A DNA stretch of 64,000 bases, taken from Heloderma charlesbogerti. Lineage: Eukaryota > Chordata > Lepidosauria > Squamata > Helodermatidae. This document shows positions 23,193 to 32,907 of the stretch, piece by piece (within the stretch, counting starts at the first letter, position 1; the number at the start of each line of letters is the position of its first letter). Location of the stretch: positions 374,501 to 438,500 of the forward strand of contig JANEZZ010000809.1 in the NCBI GenBank assembly GCA_026122225.1, written 5' to 3'. A program made the translations under genes and the position numbers. The notes under the pieces were generated by a model, which was not told the DNA's origin, did no database searches, and saw nothing but the letters and a program-made list of their open reading frames with translations.

Positions 23193-23865
23193 AAGCACCT
23201 CATCATATTCTCAACACATGGAAAAAGAGACTTTGATTGTTTCTTTATTATTTATTTCATAGATTTATTTATCGCTTATATTTTTAAAAAATATCTCTGA
23301 GCAGTTAAAGATGTCAGGAGTGGGGGCTTTGGAGAACGGAGGTGGGGCTTCAGGAGAGAGTGAGCCCACCCCAACATCATCCTGCCCCCAGAGGTTGTCC
23401 CAGGAGGCAATCCGGCCCCTGGGGCCAGAACAGTTCCCCATCCCTGGACCAGAGTTCATTTCAACTCTGATGGTATGATTTTATCCCTCTGCATCTTTAT
23501 GTTCTCCTCCCGGTCTTTTCCTTTTCCTTCTCCCTTACTCCCTCACCCTACATCTTGCCATTTGCTTTGTGTCATTGCTCCCTTAAAAAACTGAAAGTTA
23601 CTATAAAACTTTATAAACTAAAACACACACAGCATTTGGAGGCAGATGGTCTGATCTCTGGCGCACAACCCACCAGCGCGTTCCCCTGTGTGTGCCCCAC
23701 ACTGAAAGCACTTGCACTTTCAATGGGGCTTGTGCAGGAGCATGTCTTGGTGGGTCAGGTCCCATGTTAGCATGAATTTGGTAGCAGGAAGAATTATGTT
23801 TGGATTTTCTGCTTCAGGCACCCAAATACTTTGGTCCTGCCCAGGAAGTGAGCCCTGCTGTCAGT
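23193..23865. other. SPIN cargo, mostly unannotated
   Basis: At 23245-23305 there is an L2/SINE-like tail on the minus strand (TATTTATTTCATAGATTTAT, TTATCGCTTATATTTTT). The remainder, including a GC-rich patch near 23320-23460, is unrecognised. Confidence 0.45.
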
Positions 23866-23930
23866 TCAATAGGGGCTTACTCTCAAGTAAGCTTACTCCC
23901 ACATAAGCACACATTTAATTGCAGCCTTAA
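23866..23930. repeat. palindromic MITE arm fragment
   Basis: CAATAGGGGCTTACTCTCAA and TTTAATTGCAGCCTTA resemble the ends of a dispersed palindromic element also seen at 41655-41745. Confidence 0.5.
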
Positions 23931-24175
23931 TGACACCCATAGCCCACTCACCCCATTTGACTGCCTCTCCAGTGTTCCCTTCCAACAGGGCCATTTTGCA
24001 CATGTCCAAGACCTTTGCACATGCTCAAGAGGCCCACTCTGCATCTTCTCACAGCTGCAACTCTGCACACGCTCAGAGACACCGTTCCTCTCTTTACGTA
24101 AAAGGCCAAGACAGGGGCCGGAAGCCAGGCAATAACTTCAAAATCCACAGCTGGGCAATTGGGCAACTCTGGATA

Positions 24176-24364
24176 AAATCCAACTAAAGCCCTTCTTAGA
24201 GTAGACCCATTAAAATGAACGGGACTTAAAACCGTCATGACTACCTTGGGGTTGGACTAGATGGCCTTATAGGACCCTTCCTACCCTACTATTCTATGAT
24301 TCTATGAACATCAGTCCCATTCATTTCAATGCATCTACCTTAAGTAGGGCTTTAGTTGGATTTT
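24176..24364. mobile_element. MITE with inverted arms, split by a CR1 tail
   Basis: The left arm begins AAAATCCAACTAAAGCCCTT; the right arm complements AAAATCCAACTAAAGCCCTA. Complementarity continues for over 50 bp (GTAGACCCATTAAAATGAAC versus GTAGATGCATTGAAATGAAT, then GGGACT). A CR1 3' end sits between the arms. Confidence 0.8.
24241..24306 (+). mobile_element. CR1 LINE 3' terminus
   Basis: GGTTGGACTAGATGGCCTTA, then AGGACCCTTCCTACCCTACT, ending in two ATTCTATGA-type units. This is the characteristic CR1 3' end, with its octamer/nonamer tail, severely 5'-truncated to about 65 bp. It interrupts a palindromic MITE. Confidence 0.88.
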
Positions 24365-24404
24365 ACCCAAAGATTTTGGGCTTCTTTTGACGGTTAACCT
24401 CGAA

Positions 24405-24872
24405 GGGTTGGCTCAAGACCGACCTCCTCATCCTCATCCCCATTCCTGTCCTCTCTCGCCTCCTGGATAGGCCCGTCTCCGGAACTCTTCACATGGTCGG
24501 AGACAAGCCCTGGGCCTGTTGCGGAGCCTGCCCACGAAGCCTGCCACGAAACCCCGCCGGTCCCATCCAGCGCCTGGTGCCCCTCCGAGCTCACCCTGGA
24601 GCAGTGGGACACAACAGCGATGCCTTTGTGTAGTGAAGAGATGAGAGCAAGGCGAGACGGGAGCGGGGTGGCGAGGGAGAGAGAAGCCAGCGGGGGTGGG
24701 CAGAAAAGCCCCCTCGGGGGCGGCAGCTCGCCGTCGGCCCGACGCCTCCTCCACTTCACTGTCGGAGCTGAGCGTATCGTAAGCATCGCGCTGGCAAGGT
24801 GCGCGTCGCGCCCCATCGGAGCCGCCAGGCTCGCTGTAATCCACCCAGCTGAGCCCTTCCAAGTTGTCGTAG
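24405..24872 (-). other. GC-rich segment of unknown origin captured beside the SPIN right end
   Basis: Rich in CpG, unlike everything around it, and ending exactly where the SPIN right end begins. On the minus strand an open frame of 158 codons runs from the SPIN end (24910) through the segment to 24434; after SPIN-derived residues it reads HHYDNLEGLSWVDYSEP and DTLSSDSEVEEASG, an acidic, serine-rich stretch, then Pro/Ala/Arg-rich sequence. A consensus-like donor (CAGG|GTGAGC on the minus strand) lies near 24597. This could be a captured first exon or CpG island of a host gene. I do not recognise the protein. A chance open frame in GC-rich DNA is the alternative. Confidence 0.55.
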
Positions 24873-24949
24873 TGATGGTCTAAGGCAACCCCTGTGAAAG
24901 GGTTGTTCAACCCCCAAAGGGGTCGCGACCCACAGGTTGAGAACCGCTG
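24873..24949 (+). mobile_element. SPIN right-terminal region
   Basis: GATGGTCTAAGGCAACCCCT, GTGAAAGGGTTGTTCAACCC, then CCAAAGGGGTCGCGACCCAC and AGGTTGAGAACCGCTG: the standard SPIN 3' terminus of about 77 bp, including the ACCCC/GGGGT subterminal motif. Confidence 0.88.
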
Positions 24950-24957
24950 TTCTAGAT
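24950..24957. repeat. 8-bp target-site duplication, right copy
   Basis: TTCTAGAT, exact match to the left copy. Confidence 0.95.
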
Positions 24958-25817
24958 GATCTATGACTTAATTGTCATGGAAAAGATCACGAGCTAGTAA
25001 TGGGAGGGATCCAGATAATCGCTTGCAGAAAAGTTGTAGCAGTGGCGGAGTTCCATGAAAATGTGCAACTGGTGGCTCAACATGCGCAGACTGAAATCTG
25101 GCCTTGAAATAAGAGCTCACGATACATTGCCCAGTGTTGTGCAAGAACCCAGAACTCATGGAACCCAATATGATGGGTCAGGATCCTAGCAGTTGCAGAA
25201 TGACATTGCACAATGGGGAAAAAGGTTATGCTGGTGTAGCATACCTTTCGCTCGTGTTGGATGGAATCTGGATCCGATCCTTCAGGTGTAACTGTCCTTT
25301 TCGTTAAAACCTAAAACTTTTTATTAACTTCAGGGAGAGCTTCAGTTCATACCACTTTTTTGTGGAAGTGGAAAGGCTCACTACCTTACATCGGAACTTG
25401 GAGTTTCAATGACAGCATCTGCTGCATGGTGATCTTTTTCTGTCTTCCTGCTCCCCCTTTCCTGTTTACTTCCTGCCAAAAACATTTTTGCATATTTTAG
25501 AGTTAGTAACTGCATATATCAAGAGAGGAACCTTGAATTAGCCCTAAAATGCTTGCAGGGGGGAGGGGCTCGGGTTGGAGGGGACAGAACCCCGTCATTA
25601 TTGCTGATGGAACAGATGTTCCATTTATTTTCTTTTTTGGAACTATCTTGTTTCTTAACCAGTCTTTTATCAACTGATCTTTTACAATCAAAGATGGAAG
25701 CTTTGATTTGTTTTAGCTAGCTTCCCAGTTTTGCCGCCGCATCTTATTTATAATTTTTAACCCTCTCACCTTTTTTCTTCTCTTCCTTGAAGAGTGTTCT
25801 TTCACATTCTTTCATTG
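24958..25817. other. unannotated sequence
   Basis: No feature recognised. Confidence 0.5.
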
Positions 25818-26057
25818 GGGGTGTTCACACATGACAGCCCACTGTTGGTTATTTAACCCACGGTGAGGCTGTGGTGTGTGTGGGGTGCGTGCATCCACCT
25901 TTTTGAATATGCAGCCCCCGTTTGGGGGTTGTCGTGTCATGCAAACCTGCTGTGTGTTGGTTATGTGAGGGTTAAACAGCCCTCCTGTAACCCATGGTCT
26001 GTTTTAACCCTTGTATAACCCATGCTCGCTAGGTTCACGCAACATGACAACCCCTGA
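25818..26057. repeat. dispersed-repeat-like segment with ACATGACAACCC motifs
   Basis: TTCACACATGACAGCCC near the left edge and TTCACGCAACATGACAACCC near the right edge are direct repeats, and GGGGGTTGTCGTGTCATGCA in the middle is their inverse. ACCCATGGT-type phrases recall the AACCATGG family below. Structure is complex and boundaries are approximate. Confidence 0.4.
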
Positions 26058-26395
26058 GCGGGGCTTGGCTATGTAAAGTGTCTTGCATGCAGAAGGCCTG
26101 AGCTTTGATCCCTGGCAGCTCCATTTAGAGCAGTGCTTCTTGCCTCTGGGCCCTCCAGATGTTGTTAGCCTATAGCTCCCATTATCCTTTACCATTGATC
26201 ATGCTAACTGCCAGTGATGGGAGTTAGAGGCAAGCAATATCTAGGGACATCTAAGTTAGAAGGATCTTGGGTAGCATGTTAATGGTGGAGCGGCGTGTGG
26301 GTGGGGGGAACTCTTCCTGAGAGCCACTACCAGCGTACACATGCTAGGCTAGATGGACTAATAGCCAGACCTGGTAAGTGAACTTCCTCTGTTCC
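26058..26395 (+). mobile_element. SINE-B split by a fold-back element
   Basis: The head GGCTTGGCTATGTAAAGTGT with CTTGCATGCAGAAGGCCTGA and TTTGATCCCTGGCAGCTCCA stops near 26127. The body resumes after about 26238 (TATCTAGGGACATCTAAGTT) and reaches CTGAGAGCCACTACCAGCGT, GGCTAGATGGACTAATAGCC and AACTTCCTCTGTTCC. Confidence 0.75.
26128..26237. mobile_element. fold-back F1 nested in SINE-B
   Basis: CTTGCCTCTGGGCCCTCCAG and ATGTTGTTAGCCTATAGCTC are the left half; GATGGGAGTTAGAGGCAAGC the shortened right half. It splits the SINE, so it arrived later. Confidence 0.7.
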
Positions 26396-27742
26396 TAACC
26401 TGCCTAATCCTCTTTCCAAAAAATCCATCTAAACCAGTGCGCATCGCCACGTCTTGATGTAATGAATGCCATAAGTTGATTATGCTCCATGTGAAGACGC
26501 GATCTCCCCCGCCCCACACACACACACCTTTGGAAGTTACCCCAGGTAACGTGACAAAACTGTAGTTTAAAACCAAAATGGAACAGGTACCCTAGTGTGT
26601 GTTTCTGCAGCTGTGCCACGATACCTTTTATTAGGGAGGCTGCAAATAGTTTGAGCACATAACCTTTAAAATGTGTGTTTGCATCTTAATACACCACATT
26701 TGGCACACTGAGTTCTTGCCAGCCTAGAAGAAGCTGATTTTGTTTCCCAGGGAAGCTGCTTGCCTGCCAAGCTTTAATTTAGGCCTCCTTAATGGATTAT
26801 TAATGAACTCGTGAAGCGTACGTGAATACTTATTGACAAAACACTAGCATTACAATTCAACAGTTTGTCTGTCAATACCCTAATCAAGGACAAGGCGGTT
26901 GTACTGAGGTGATACTGAGAAATACAACTGCTGCCCAACCTAACAAACTCCTTGAAGCTTTGTTTACAATAGCTTGGAATTTTATCTTCCAATCTTGTAC
27001 ACACAAGATAGGAATGCCCTGTTCTTGTAACTCTCAGGCCAGTGCATGAGCAAAAATGTTGAAGTTATGATTTGGTTGAATGGGGATTGAAAGTGCTATT
27101 TTAAAGCTGTGATAGCTAACTGAAACCGCCATGTCCCGAGACATATATCTCTGAGAGGGGACAGACAACAAATGAGGACTGTTGCCTAATGCCATGCTTG
27201 TAGGCTTAGCTGACCACTCTTGGAAACAGGATACTTCAGTAAGTGGCCCTCTGATATGGTTCACTAGTGCTCTCTTGTGTTCATAGGTGGGCCTAACAGT
27301 TCATGTGCACAAGTCCTTTTTCTTTGAACAATAGATCTCCTACACTCGCTCCAGAGGTCATATAAAAACCTGCTTTTGAAATCTCCTGTGGTTTCAAAAG
27401 CAGTTTGTCGTGCACCCATGGATGGCTGCTGTTTGTGAAGTACAAGCTCACAAGCCCTGTCGGAACATGCATAGTAAACTGGACTCTGGCCAGAAAGGTA
27501 TAAGCCACCTTTCTGCCACACGGTGCACGTAAGGTGGGGTTTGGCATAATAAAAACACAAGATTAGATGCATCGCTTGCTAAAAACTTCGAACTTAATCA
27601 AACCTAGCCAGGTAAGCACGATTAAAACCTGAAACAAAGTAAAGCATCAATTAAAATGATACACCGATACAGTAGTAAAGCAGCACTGGCTTTAGCTAAA
27701 GACCAAGTGCCTGGTGGAACATGTAAATCTTTGCTAACTATC
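26396..27742. other. unannotated sequence
   Basis: No feature recognised over about 1.3 kb. Confidence 0.5.
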
Positions 27743-27866
27743 TAGAGCAGCTTTCCTGAACTTGGTGCTTGGGATGTTTTGGACAATAACTCCTAAGTTG
27801 GCCATGCTGGCTGGAGCTGATGGGAGTTGTATCCAGAGGGCATCGGGTTGGGAAAGGCTAGTCTAG
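27743..27866. mobile_element. fold-back F1
   Basis: Ends CTAGAGCAGCTTTCCTGAAC and GTTGGGAAAGGCTAGTCTAG are inverted. The core is GGCCATGCTGGCTGGAGCTG and ATGGGAGTTGTATCC. Confidence 0.8.
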
Positions 27867-28600
27867 AGTGCAGGCTTGAAGATGTGTGACAAAGCCTCCC
27901 TTCTAAAGAGAAAGAGACCAGTGGAATGAATCCAGGGAGAAAGCCATAGTCAGAATGTGCTGCTCAGGCAACTGTTTGAAGCCTCTGTTCCAGCGATTCC
28001 CAAAGGGTATGCAGGAGCATGCTAGTATGCCACATAAGGAGCTGAAATTTGCCTTGAAAATCAAGTTGCCATGTTGGATGCATCCACCAGTCTAGCATTT
28101 GCACATAACAACAAGGCAGGAATCCTGGCTTAATAGACAACAATGTGAATGAGCATGCTAGTACACGTAGCCTGTTTTCTCCCAATCTGGTCCTCCCTTT
28201 GCATGAGGAGATGAACAAGCCAGGAAAGGGATAGCTTTGCTTGATGTCTGAACATGGGATTATGGTTAAGTGCACCCAAACAAACCGGAATTTGTAATCC
28301 AAGAACAAACCCTGGTTTAAAGCTGGCTTTAGATCCTAGCCTCTTCAGATGCGCTTAACAATAATCCCAGGTTTGGAAGTCATGCAAAGTTGTTCCTTGC
28401 CTGGTTTGTTTACCCACTTGTGCAAAGGGAGGAGTGAAGCTGGGAACAAATGGGCTGTGTGCATGAGTTCACTCATTGTGGTTTATTAAGCCAGCAATCT
28501 TGCCTTGTTGCAGGTGAAAGTGGCCTATGGGTATTGGAGTAAGGAGCGTTTATTTCTTCACTCTCCAGGCCAGTATTTGTGTAGTGACTCCCTCCCTCAA
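27867..28600. other. mostly unannotated; possible AACCATGG-type repeat
   Basis: From about 28280 to 28500 there are phrases such as AACAAACCCTGGTTTAAAGC and CCTGGTTTGTTTACCCAC that suggest a decayed palindromic repeat. Not delimited. Confidence 0.4.
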
Positions 28601-28853
28601 TTATTTATTTATTTATTTATTTATTGCATTTATATCCCGCCTTTTTTCCACTTGCAAGGAACCCAAGGCGGCTTACATTATCCTCCTCCTCTCCATTTTA
28701 TCCTCACAACAACAACCCTGTGAGGTAGGTTGGGCTGAGAGTGTGTGGCTGGCCCAAAGTCACCCAGTGCGCTTCCGTGGCCAAGTGGGGACTAGAACCC
28801 GGATCTCCCGGCTCCCAGTCCAACACTCTAGCCACTACACCACACTGGCTCCC
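28601..28853 (-). mobile_element. SINE-A, full length
   Basis: The best copy in the window. The minus strand starts GGGAGCCAGTGTGGTGTAGT, then GGCTAGAGTGTTGGACTGGG and GGTTCTAGTCCCCACTTGG (B box region), then the core, the L2-like CCGCCTTGGGTTCCTTGCAA and AAAAAGGCGGGATATAAATG, and a TAAA tail of about six units. It differs from the 1601-1833 copy at few positions, so the family was recently active. Confidence 0.9.
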
Positions 28854-29166
28854 AAGGTGAAGTAATAGCCTACTGGTATTTCCCAATGCAGCTCACACTA
28901 CTCCTGAAAGGTGTGGGGTACGTGCCGGATGTTACTCCACTTCTGGTAAACCTGAGCCTAATTTGACTGCGCAGGGGGTAGGGAAAGGGGCAGCATTAAC
29001 TGGATTTTCTTAGAGTTGCAAGGAGAATGCTTGCTCTTCATTCTGGAAGCTAACTAAGAAATGTATATCTTAATTTTATAATGCCCCCAGTTTTAAAACA
29101 GGAAGAAGAAAAAGCCAACCATTCTCAGTTATCAGGTATTAAACATTTAGGAAAAACTTCTGTGCT

Positions 29167-29205
29167 TCTCTTTCTTTTTCTTTCTCTCTCTCTCTCTCTC
29201 TCTTT
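29167..29205. repeat. (CT)n/(CTTT)n low-complexity tract
   Basis: Pure pyrimidine run of TTTC and TC units. Confidence 0.95.
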
Positions 29206-29409
29206 CATAAGCTGTCCTGATAACTTGATTGAAGGGTGGGGTTTCAATAATTAATACTAAATCTCCTGAACTTTGCAGCTGTTTAGGGCTGAGCTGAGCT
29301 GCACTTTAGGAGGCAGCCACTAGGTGGCTTAGCAACAAAATACCAGCAACTCAATCCTGCTGGAGCAAGGCAATTGAGAGAAACCAGGTCCTACTAGCTA
29401 GTAAATGGG
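29206..29409. other. unannotated sequence
   Basis: No feature recognised. Confidence 0.5.
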
Positions 29410-29769
29410 AGGTTCACATTTGAGTTCACACAATCATTTTGACCCATGGTGGCTTAAATAAGCCACAGTCATTTTCAGCACGTGCCAGGCACCTGTTCCG
29501 TAACCCAACCCCTGCTCATAGTTTGTTGTGTTGTCTGAACCCCCAGGGATGGTGGGTTGTTGGCATGTTAACGAACCACCCACAACCCTGAAACAGGCCA
29601 TGGATTCACACCACACCAACCATCCACTTTTGCCTGGTTCGGATGACCTAAGAACCTACAAGCAGGGTTGGGTTATGGAATGAGTGCCCATGCGTGCTTG
29701 ACATGTGCTGCAAACCACAGTGACTTTATTTAAGCCACTGTAGGTGAAAATGGTTGTGCGAACCATATG
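29410..29769. mobile_element. large fold-back element with arms of about 120 bp
   Basis: The left arm (about 29424-29540) reads AGTTCACACAATCATTTTGA, TGGCTTAAATAAGCCACAGT, CCGTAACCCAACCCCTGCTC. The right arm (about 29639-29766), complemented, reads GGTTCGCACAACCATTTTCA, TGGCTTAAATAAAGTCACTG, CCATAACCCAACCCTGCTTG. The spacer of about 100 bp has its own inverted motif (GGTGGGTTGTTGG and CCACCCACAACC). Non-coding; superfamily unknown. Confidence 0.8.
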
Positions 29770-30373
29770 TCTTGGTAAAGATGGCACATTTCACTTTTAA
29801 AAAGAAAAGGTTCTCAGTTGCATTTAACTAGTCCACTGTTTGCTCTGCTAGAGTTTTTTGTTTTCATTTTGGCAGACAACTGTCACCATCTGTAGGTTTT
29901 CACTTGCGTTTGTTTCTAACCCCCCTCCTTCCAATTTCTTTTTGTTTGGAATTCCATGTACAATCTTTAAATGCTTTCGTAATAAGCGGGTGTTTGTTCT
30001 TCAGTAAATGTCCCTTTTGATAGTCACATGTGTTTCAGTTTGGGCTTTACCATCTGCAATCAGTTTCTTTCATCAGGGAAAATGTTATCTTTGGAGCCTT
30101 TTAAAAAGCAGGCATTTTGTGTCTGTGCTCAGTGTATCTTCCCCTGGTGGTGGATTTGTTTAAAAACCTCTATTAGTGTTATAATCCACAGGCTTTCTTT
30201 CCACAGATAATTATTTAAAAAAACACACACAATGATTTTCACTCTGGTTACACAAACATTCCTTTCAGCTGTTATCGTTGGGGTGAGTTTACACAGCCAA
30301 AGACCTATCATTCCTTTATTTTAATCCTGATTTGGTACTTGTTTTCAAACATGTGGTTGACAATGCCTACTAC
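29770..30373. other. unannotated sequence
   Basis: No feature recognised. Confidence 0.5.
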
Positions 30374-30566
30374 ATGAACATAGGAAGCTGTTTTTACTCA
30401 CTCCATTGCTCCACCTAGCCCAGTAATTTCTACTCTGATTGGCAGTGTCTCTCAAAGAGATATTTTCCCAGCCTACTTTCCAAGATCCTTTAACTGGAGG
30501 TGTTGGAAATTGAACTTGGGAGCATGTGTATGCAAAACATGTACTCCATTACTGAGCGATGGCCGT
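30374..30566 (-). mobile_element. SINE-B
   Basis: Plus-strand reading shows GAACATAGGAAGCTGTTTTT at the 3' end and TTGAACTTGGGAGCATGTGT, ATGCAAAACATGTACTCCAT and TACTGAGCGATGGCC at the head. Confidence 0.85.
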
Positions 30567-31584
30567 TCCCAAAGCACTGCCACAGGCCTCTTCATGAGGT
30601 TGGTATGTTTTGAATTTTTCTCTCCCAGCTTTTTGCAAAAGTGGTGTTAGCCATGGCTCATGACATTGGAGCAATTTGTTCCACCTCTGGAGCAATTTGT
30701 TCAACCATTCCAGCAAGAATTCATGAAGGATTGGTTGTTGGTAATAGATGACTTCCGTTTATTCATCCATGATTTAATGCCTTTTTGTTGTAGTTGCTGC
30801 CTGCTGCGGTAGTGCTGTTTTAGCTGTGCAGACAGCAATGTAGCGACACCTAGTGGCAGATTATAAACAGGGCAAGCACTATTCAACAACTGTTAAAGGA
30901 AGTGAAAAATACTACTATGTTCCAACAGTGATGCAAGTTTAAAGAGAAGTTTGTACACTGTAGCTAATCACAGAAGGACAACTACATACCTGAATTGTGC
31001 AAACCCATTCTCACTGTGGTGCTGCTGGATGCTGGAACTGATTTGTCCAGCTATGAAGGAAGGCTATTATACCTCCAAAGTATCAAATTTGCAGGGTTCT
31101 TTTCCACTATGTCTTAATGCATTGTTTTCCTTCACTCTCAGTGAGAGGAGAGAAATAAAAAGATCAGAGATTCCTTTTGGTGCCAAATTCTCATTCTGAA
31201 AAGACTGGAAGGAAGGTGTCTGGGGAGCTGTAATAGTGTTTTCCAAAATGTGAAGCTTATTTACACAAATTGTGCCAACTGCATTACTCATGAGAACATG
31301 TGAGGCATACGTGGTCCAAACCAATATGATTTTAGTTCAAAATATGTCATACCATGCATGACGTAGCTATTTTTCTGTGTAAAAGTGTTATTTCTAGAAG
31401 TGGGCTACATTTAAAATGGGTTTGACAAAGGACACAGTGCTCCCCCCCCCCAATCCCCTACACTTTAACCTCATAAAATAGCTCTGCTGGAAATGTAGAT
31501 GCAATATAGAATCCCCATGGTAGACGCATTAATGTGTTATCCCAGAATCTGTGTATCTATGGGGAGATTGGATATGGGTGTAAG
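30567..31584. other. unannotated sequence with a small direct repeat
   Basis: GGAGCAATTTGTTC occurs at 30668-30681 and 30689-30702. Nothing else recognised; C-run at 31441-31450. Confidence 0.5.
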
Positions 31585-31649
31585 ATACTCTAAATAAATA
31601 AATGAGGGCACATAGTATGTATTGGGTACAAGTTGGCTTGGCTTGCTGT
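31585..31649. repeat. long direct repeat flanking an L2 copy, left unit
   Basis: Matches 32480-32540 over about 60 bp with one substitution and one AATA indel. It begins ATACTCTAAATAAATAAATG and ends TTGGCTTGGCTTGCTGT. Confidence 0.95.
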
Positions 31650-32283
31650 GACATCCCATGGATGCCATATTACACCGGTTTTAAAATCTTTACACTGGCT
31701 GCTAATTTGTTTCCGAGCAAAATATAAAGTGCTGGTTCTTACCTTTAAAGCCTTACATGGTCTAGATCCAATGTACTTTAGGGAGCACCTTCTCCCTTAC
31801 ATCCCAGTACGCCACCTAATGTCCTTGGAGGGCTCTCTGCTGTGGCTGCCTAATGTGAGATTGGCATCCACGCACAAGAGGACCTTTTCCCTAACCCCCC
31901 CTCAGTTGTGGAATGACCTGTCAGTTGCACTGGGCCTGTTGACCTCTTTGAAGGTTTTTAAGCAGGCATTAAAGACTCTATTATTCCGGCAGGCCTTCCC
32001 TTTTTAGAACTCTAGTTCCTTTTGCTGACTTTTGTATACTGTTTTTAAGCTGTGTTGTTTTATTGTTGGGGTGTGTGTGTTTTTGGTAATTTGTTTTTAG
32101 TTCAAAGTTGTTTTTAGTTATATGTTGTTTGTATATATTGTCCATATGCTTTTATGTAAATTATTAAATGTAAATGGCTTTTAAACTGTGTATATTGTAT
32201 TTTAATGTTTTAACTTTTGTAAACCGCCCAGAGAGCTTCAGCTATGGGGTGGTACTGAAATGTAATAAATAAAATAATAATAA
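31650..32283 (+). pseudogene. L2-clade LINE 3' end with open C-terminal ORF2 fragment
   Basis: Plus-strand frame to 32007 encodes HITPVLKSLHWLLICFRAKY, then VLVLTFKALHGLDPMYFREH and HKRTFSLTPPQLWNDLSVAL, ending LKTLLFRQAFPF, the C-terminus of an L2-type ORF2, still open over about 115 codons. The 3' UTR follows: AACCGCCCAGAGAGCTTCAG, CTATGGGGTGGTACTGAAAT and a (TAAA/TAAT)n tail. 5' truncation removed all of the catalytic domain. It is the least decayed L2 tail in the window. Confidence 0.88.
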
Positions 32284-32479
32284 CACCCTTGACTTTATAG
32301 ACATATCGGGGAAATGGCTTTATCACATAATGTACTGTGCGCCAATTTTAGAAAAATCAAGTGTCTGCAAATGATCACGTGAAGACATCTACACATGCAA
32401 ATTTGTCAATAGTTCTATTTTTTATTGATTTGTTTGTAACCTGTTCCAGGTGCCTTTTTGGCTGAGGAGCTGGATAAAA

Positions 32480-32540
32480 ATACTCTAAATAAATGAGTGC
32501 ACATAGTATGTATTGGGTACAAGTTGGCTTGGCTTGCTGT
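32480..32540. repeat. long direct repeat flanking an L2 copy, right unit
   Basis: Second copy of the unit at 31585. About 200 bp of unrelated sequence separate it from the L2 tail. Confidence 0.95.
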
Positions 32541-32907
32541 TCTGAGTGTACTGTGAATCCATGTGCTCAGTTTCCAATGCAGTGTAGTAATGTGGGAACT
32601 TTCTAAGTGAATGGGGAAATCCTGTGGGAGAATGTTTGGGCTTCCAAAGGAAGGGGGCTCAAGGACATGCAACTGCATGGATAATGAGCTGTTTGAGTTG
32701 CTGGTTGGCTTTTATTTATTTAAAATAATTATATCTTGCCTTTCTGCCTGACAACAGGCCTCAAAGGTGGCGGGCAGTGTGAAAAGTAACACAGAAATCC
32801 TGCAGTTCTTTTTAAAAAGGCTCCGGTGGGTAACAGTGATGGAAAATGTCTACTCCTTAGGCTTTAGGTGTGTTTTCTGCTGCTGTGGCTACCTCTCTTT
32901 GAAGGAT
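32541..32907. other. mostly unannotated; short L2/SINE tail
   Basis: At 32708-32790 the minus strand has an AT-rich tail preceded by GCCTTTCTGCCTGACAAC-type sequence, like a decayed L2 3' end. Otherwise nothing. Confidence 0.45.

Larger units (their letters stand above)
21980..24949 (+). mobile_element. SPIN-like hAT composite transposon carrying foreign cargo
   Basis: Both ends are those of a SPIN-type hAT element. The left end begins CAGTGGTTCTCAGCCTTCCT; the right end complements CAGCGGTTCTCAACCTGTGG. A perfect 8-bp target duplication flanks them, so this 2,970-bp block behaves as one insertion. Autonomous SPIN elements code for a hAT transposase, but no hAT transposase frame is visible. 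Instead the interior holds an L2 LINE piece, two F1 fold-backs, an interrupted MITE, a CR1 tail and a GC-rich segment. Either host DNA was captured before transposition (a Pack-hAT type event or ectopic gap repair), or the repeats arrived later by separate insertions. The GC-rich segment, adjacent to the right end, is hard to explain by the second route. SPIN elements are known for horizontal transfer among tetrapods including squamates. The family name is from memory of the end sequences. Confidence 0.85.

Noticed and set aside
24620..24883. Plus-strand open frame in the GC-rich SPIN cargo
   Set aside because: Overlaps the longer minus-strand frame and has no protein-like features; kept only as part of the cargo description.
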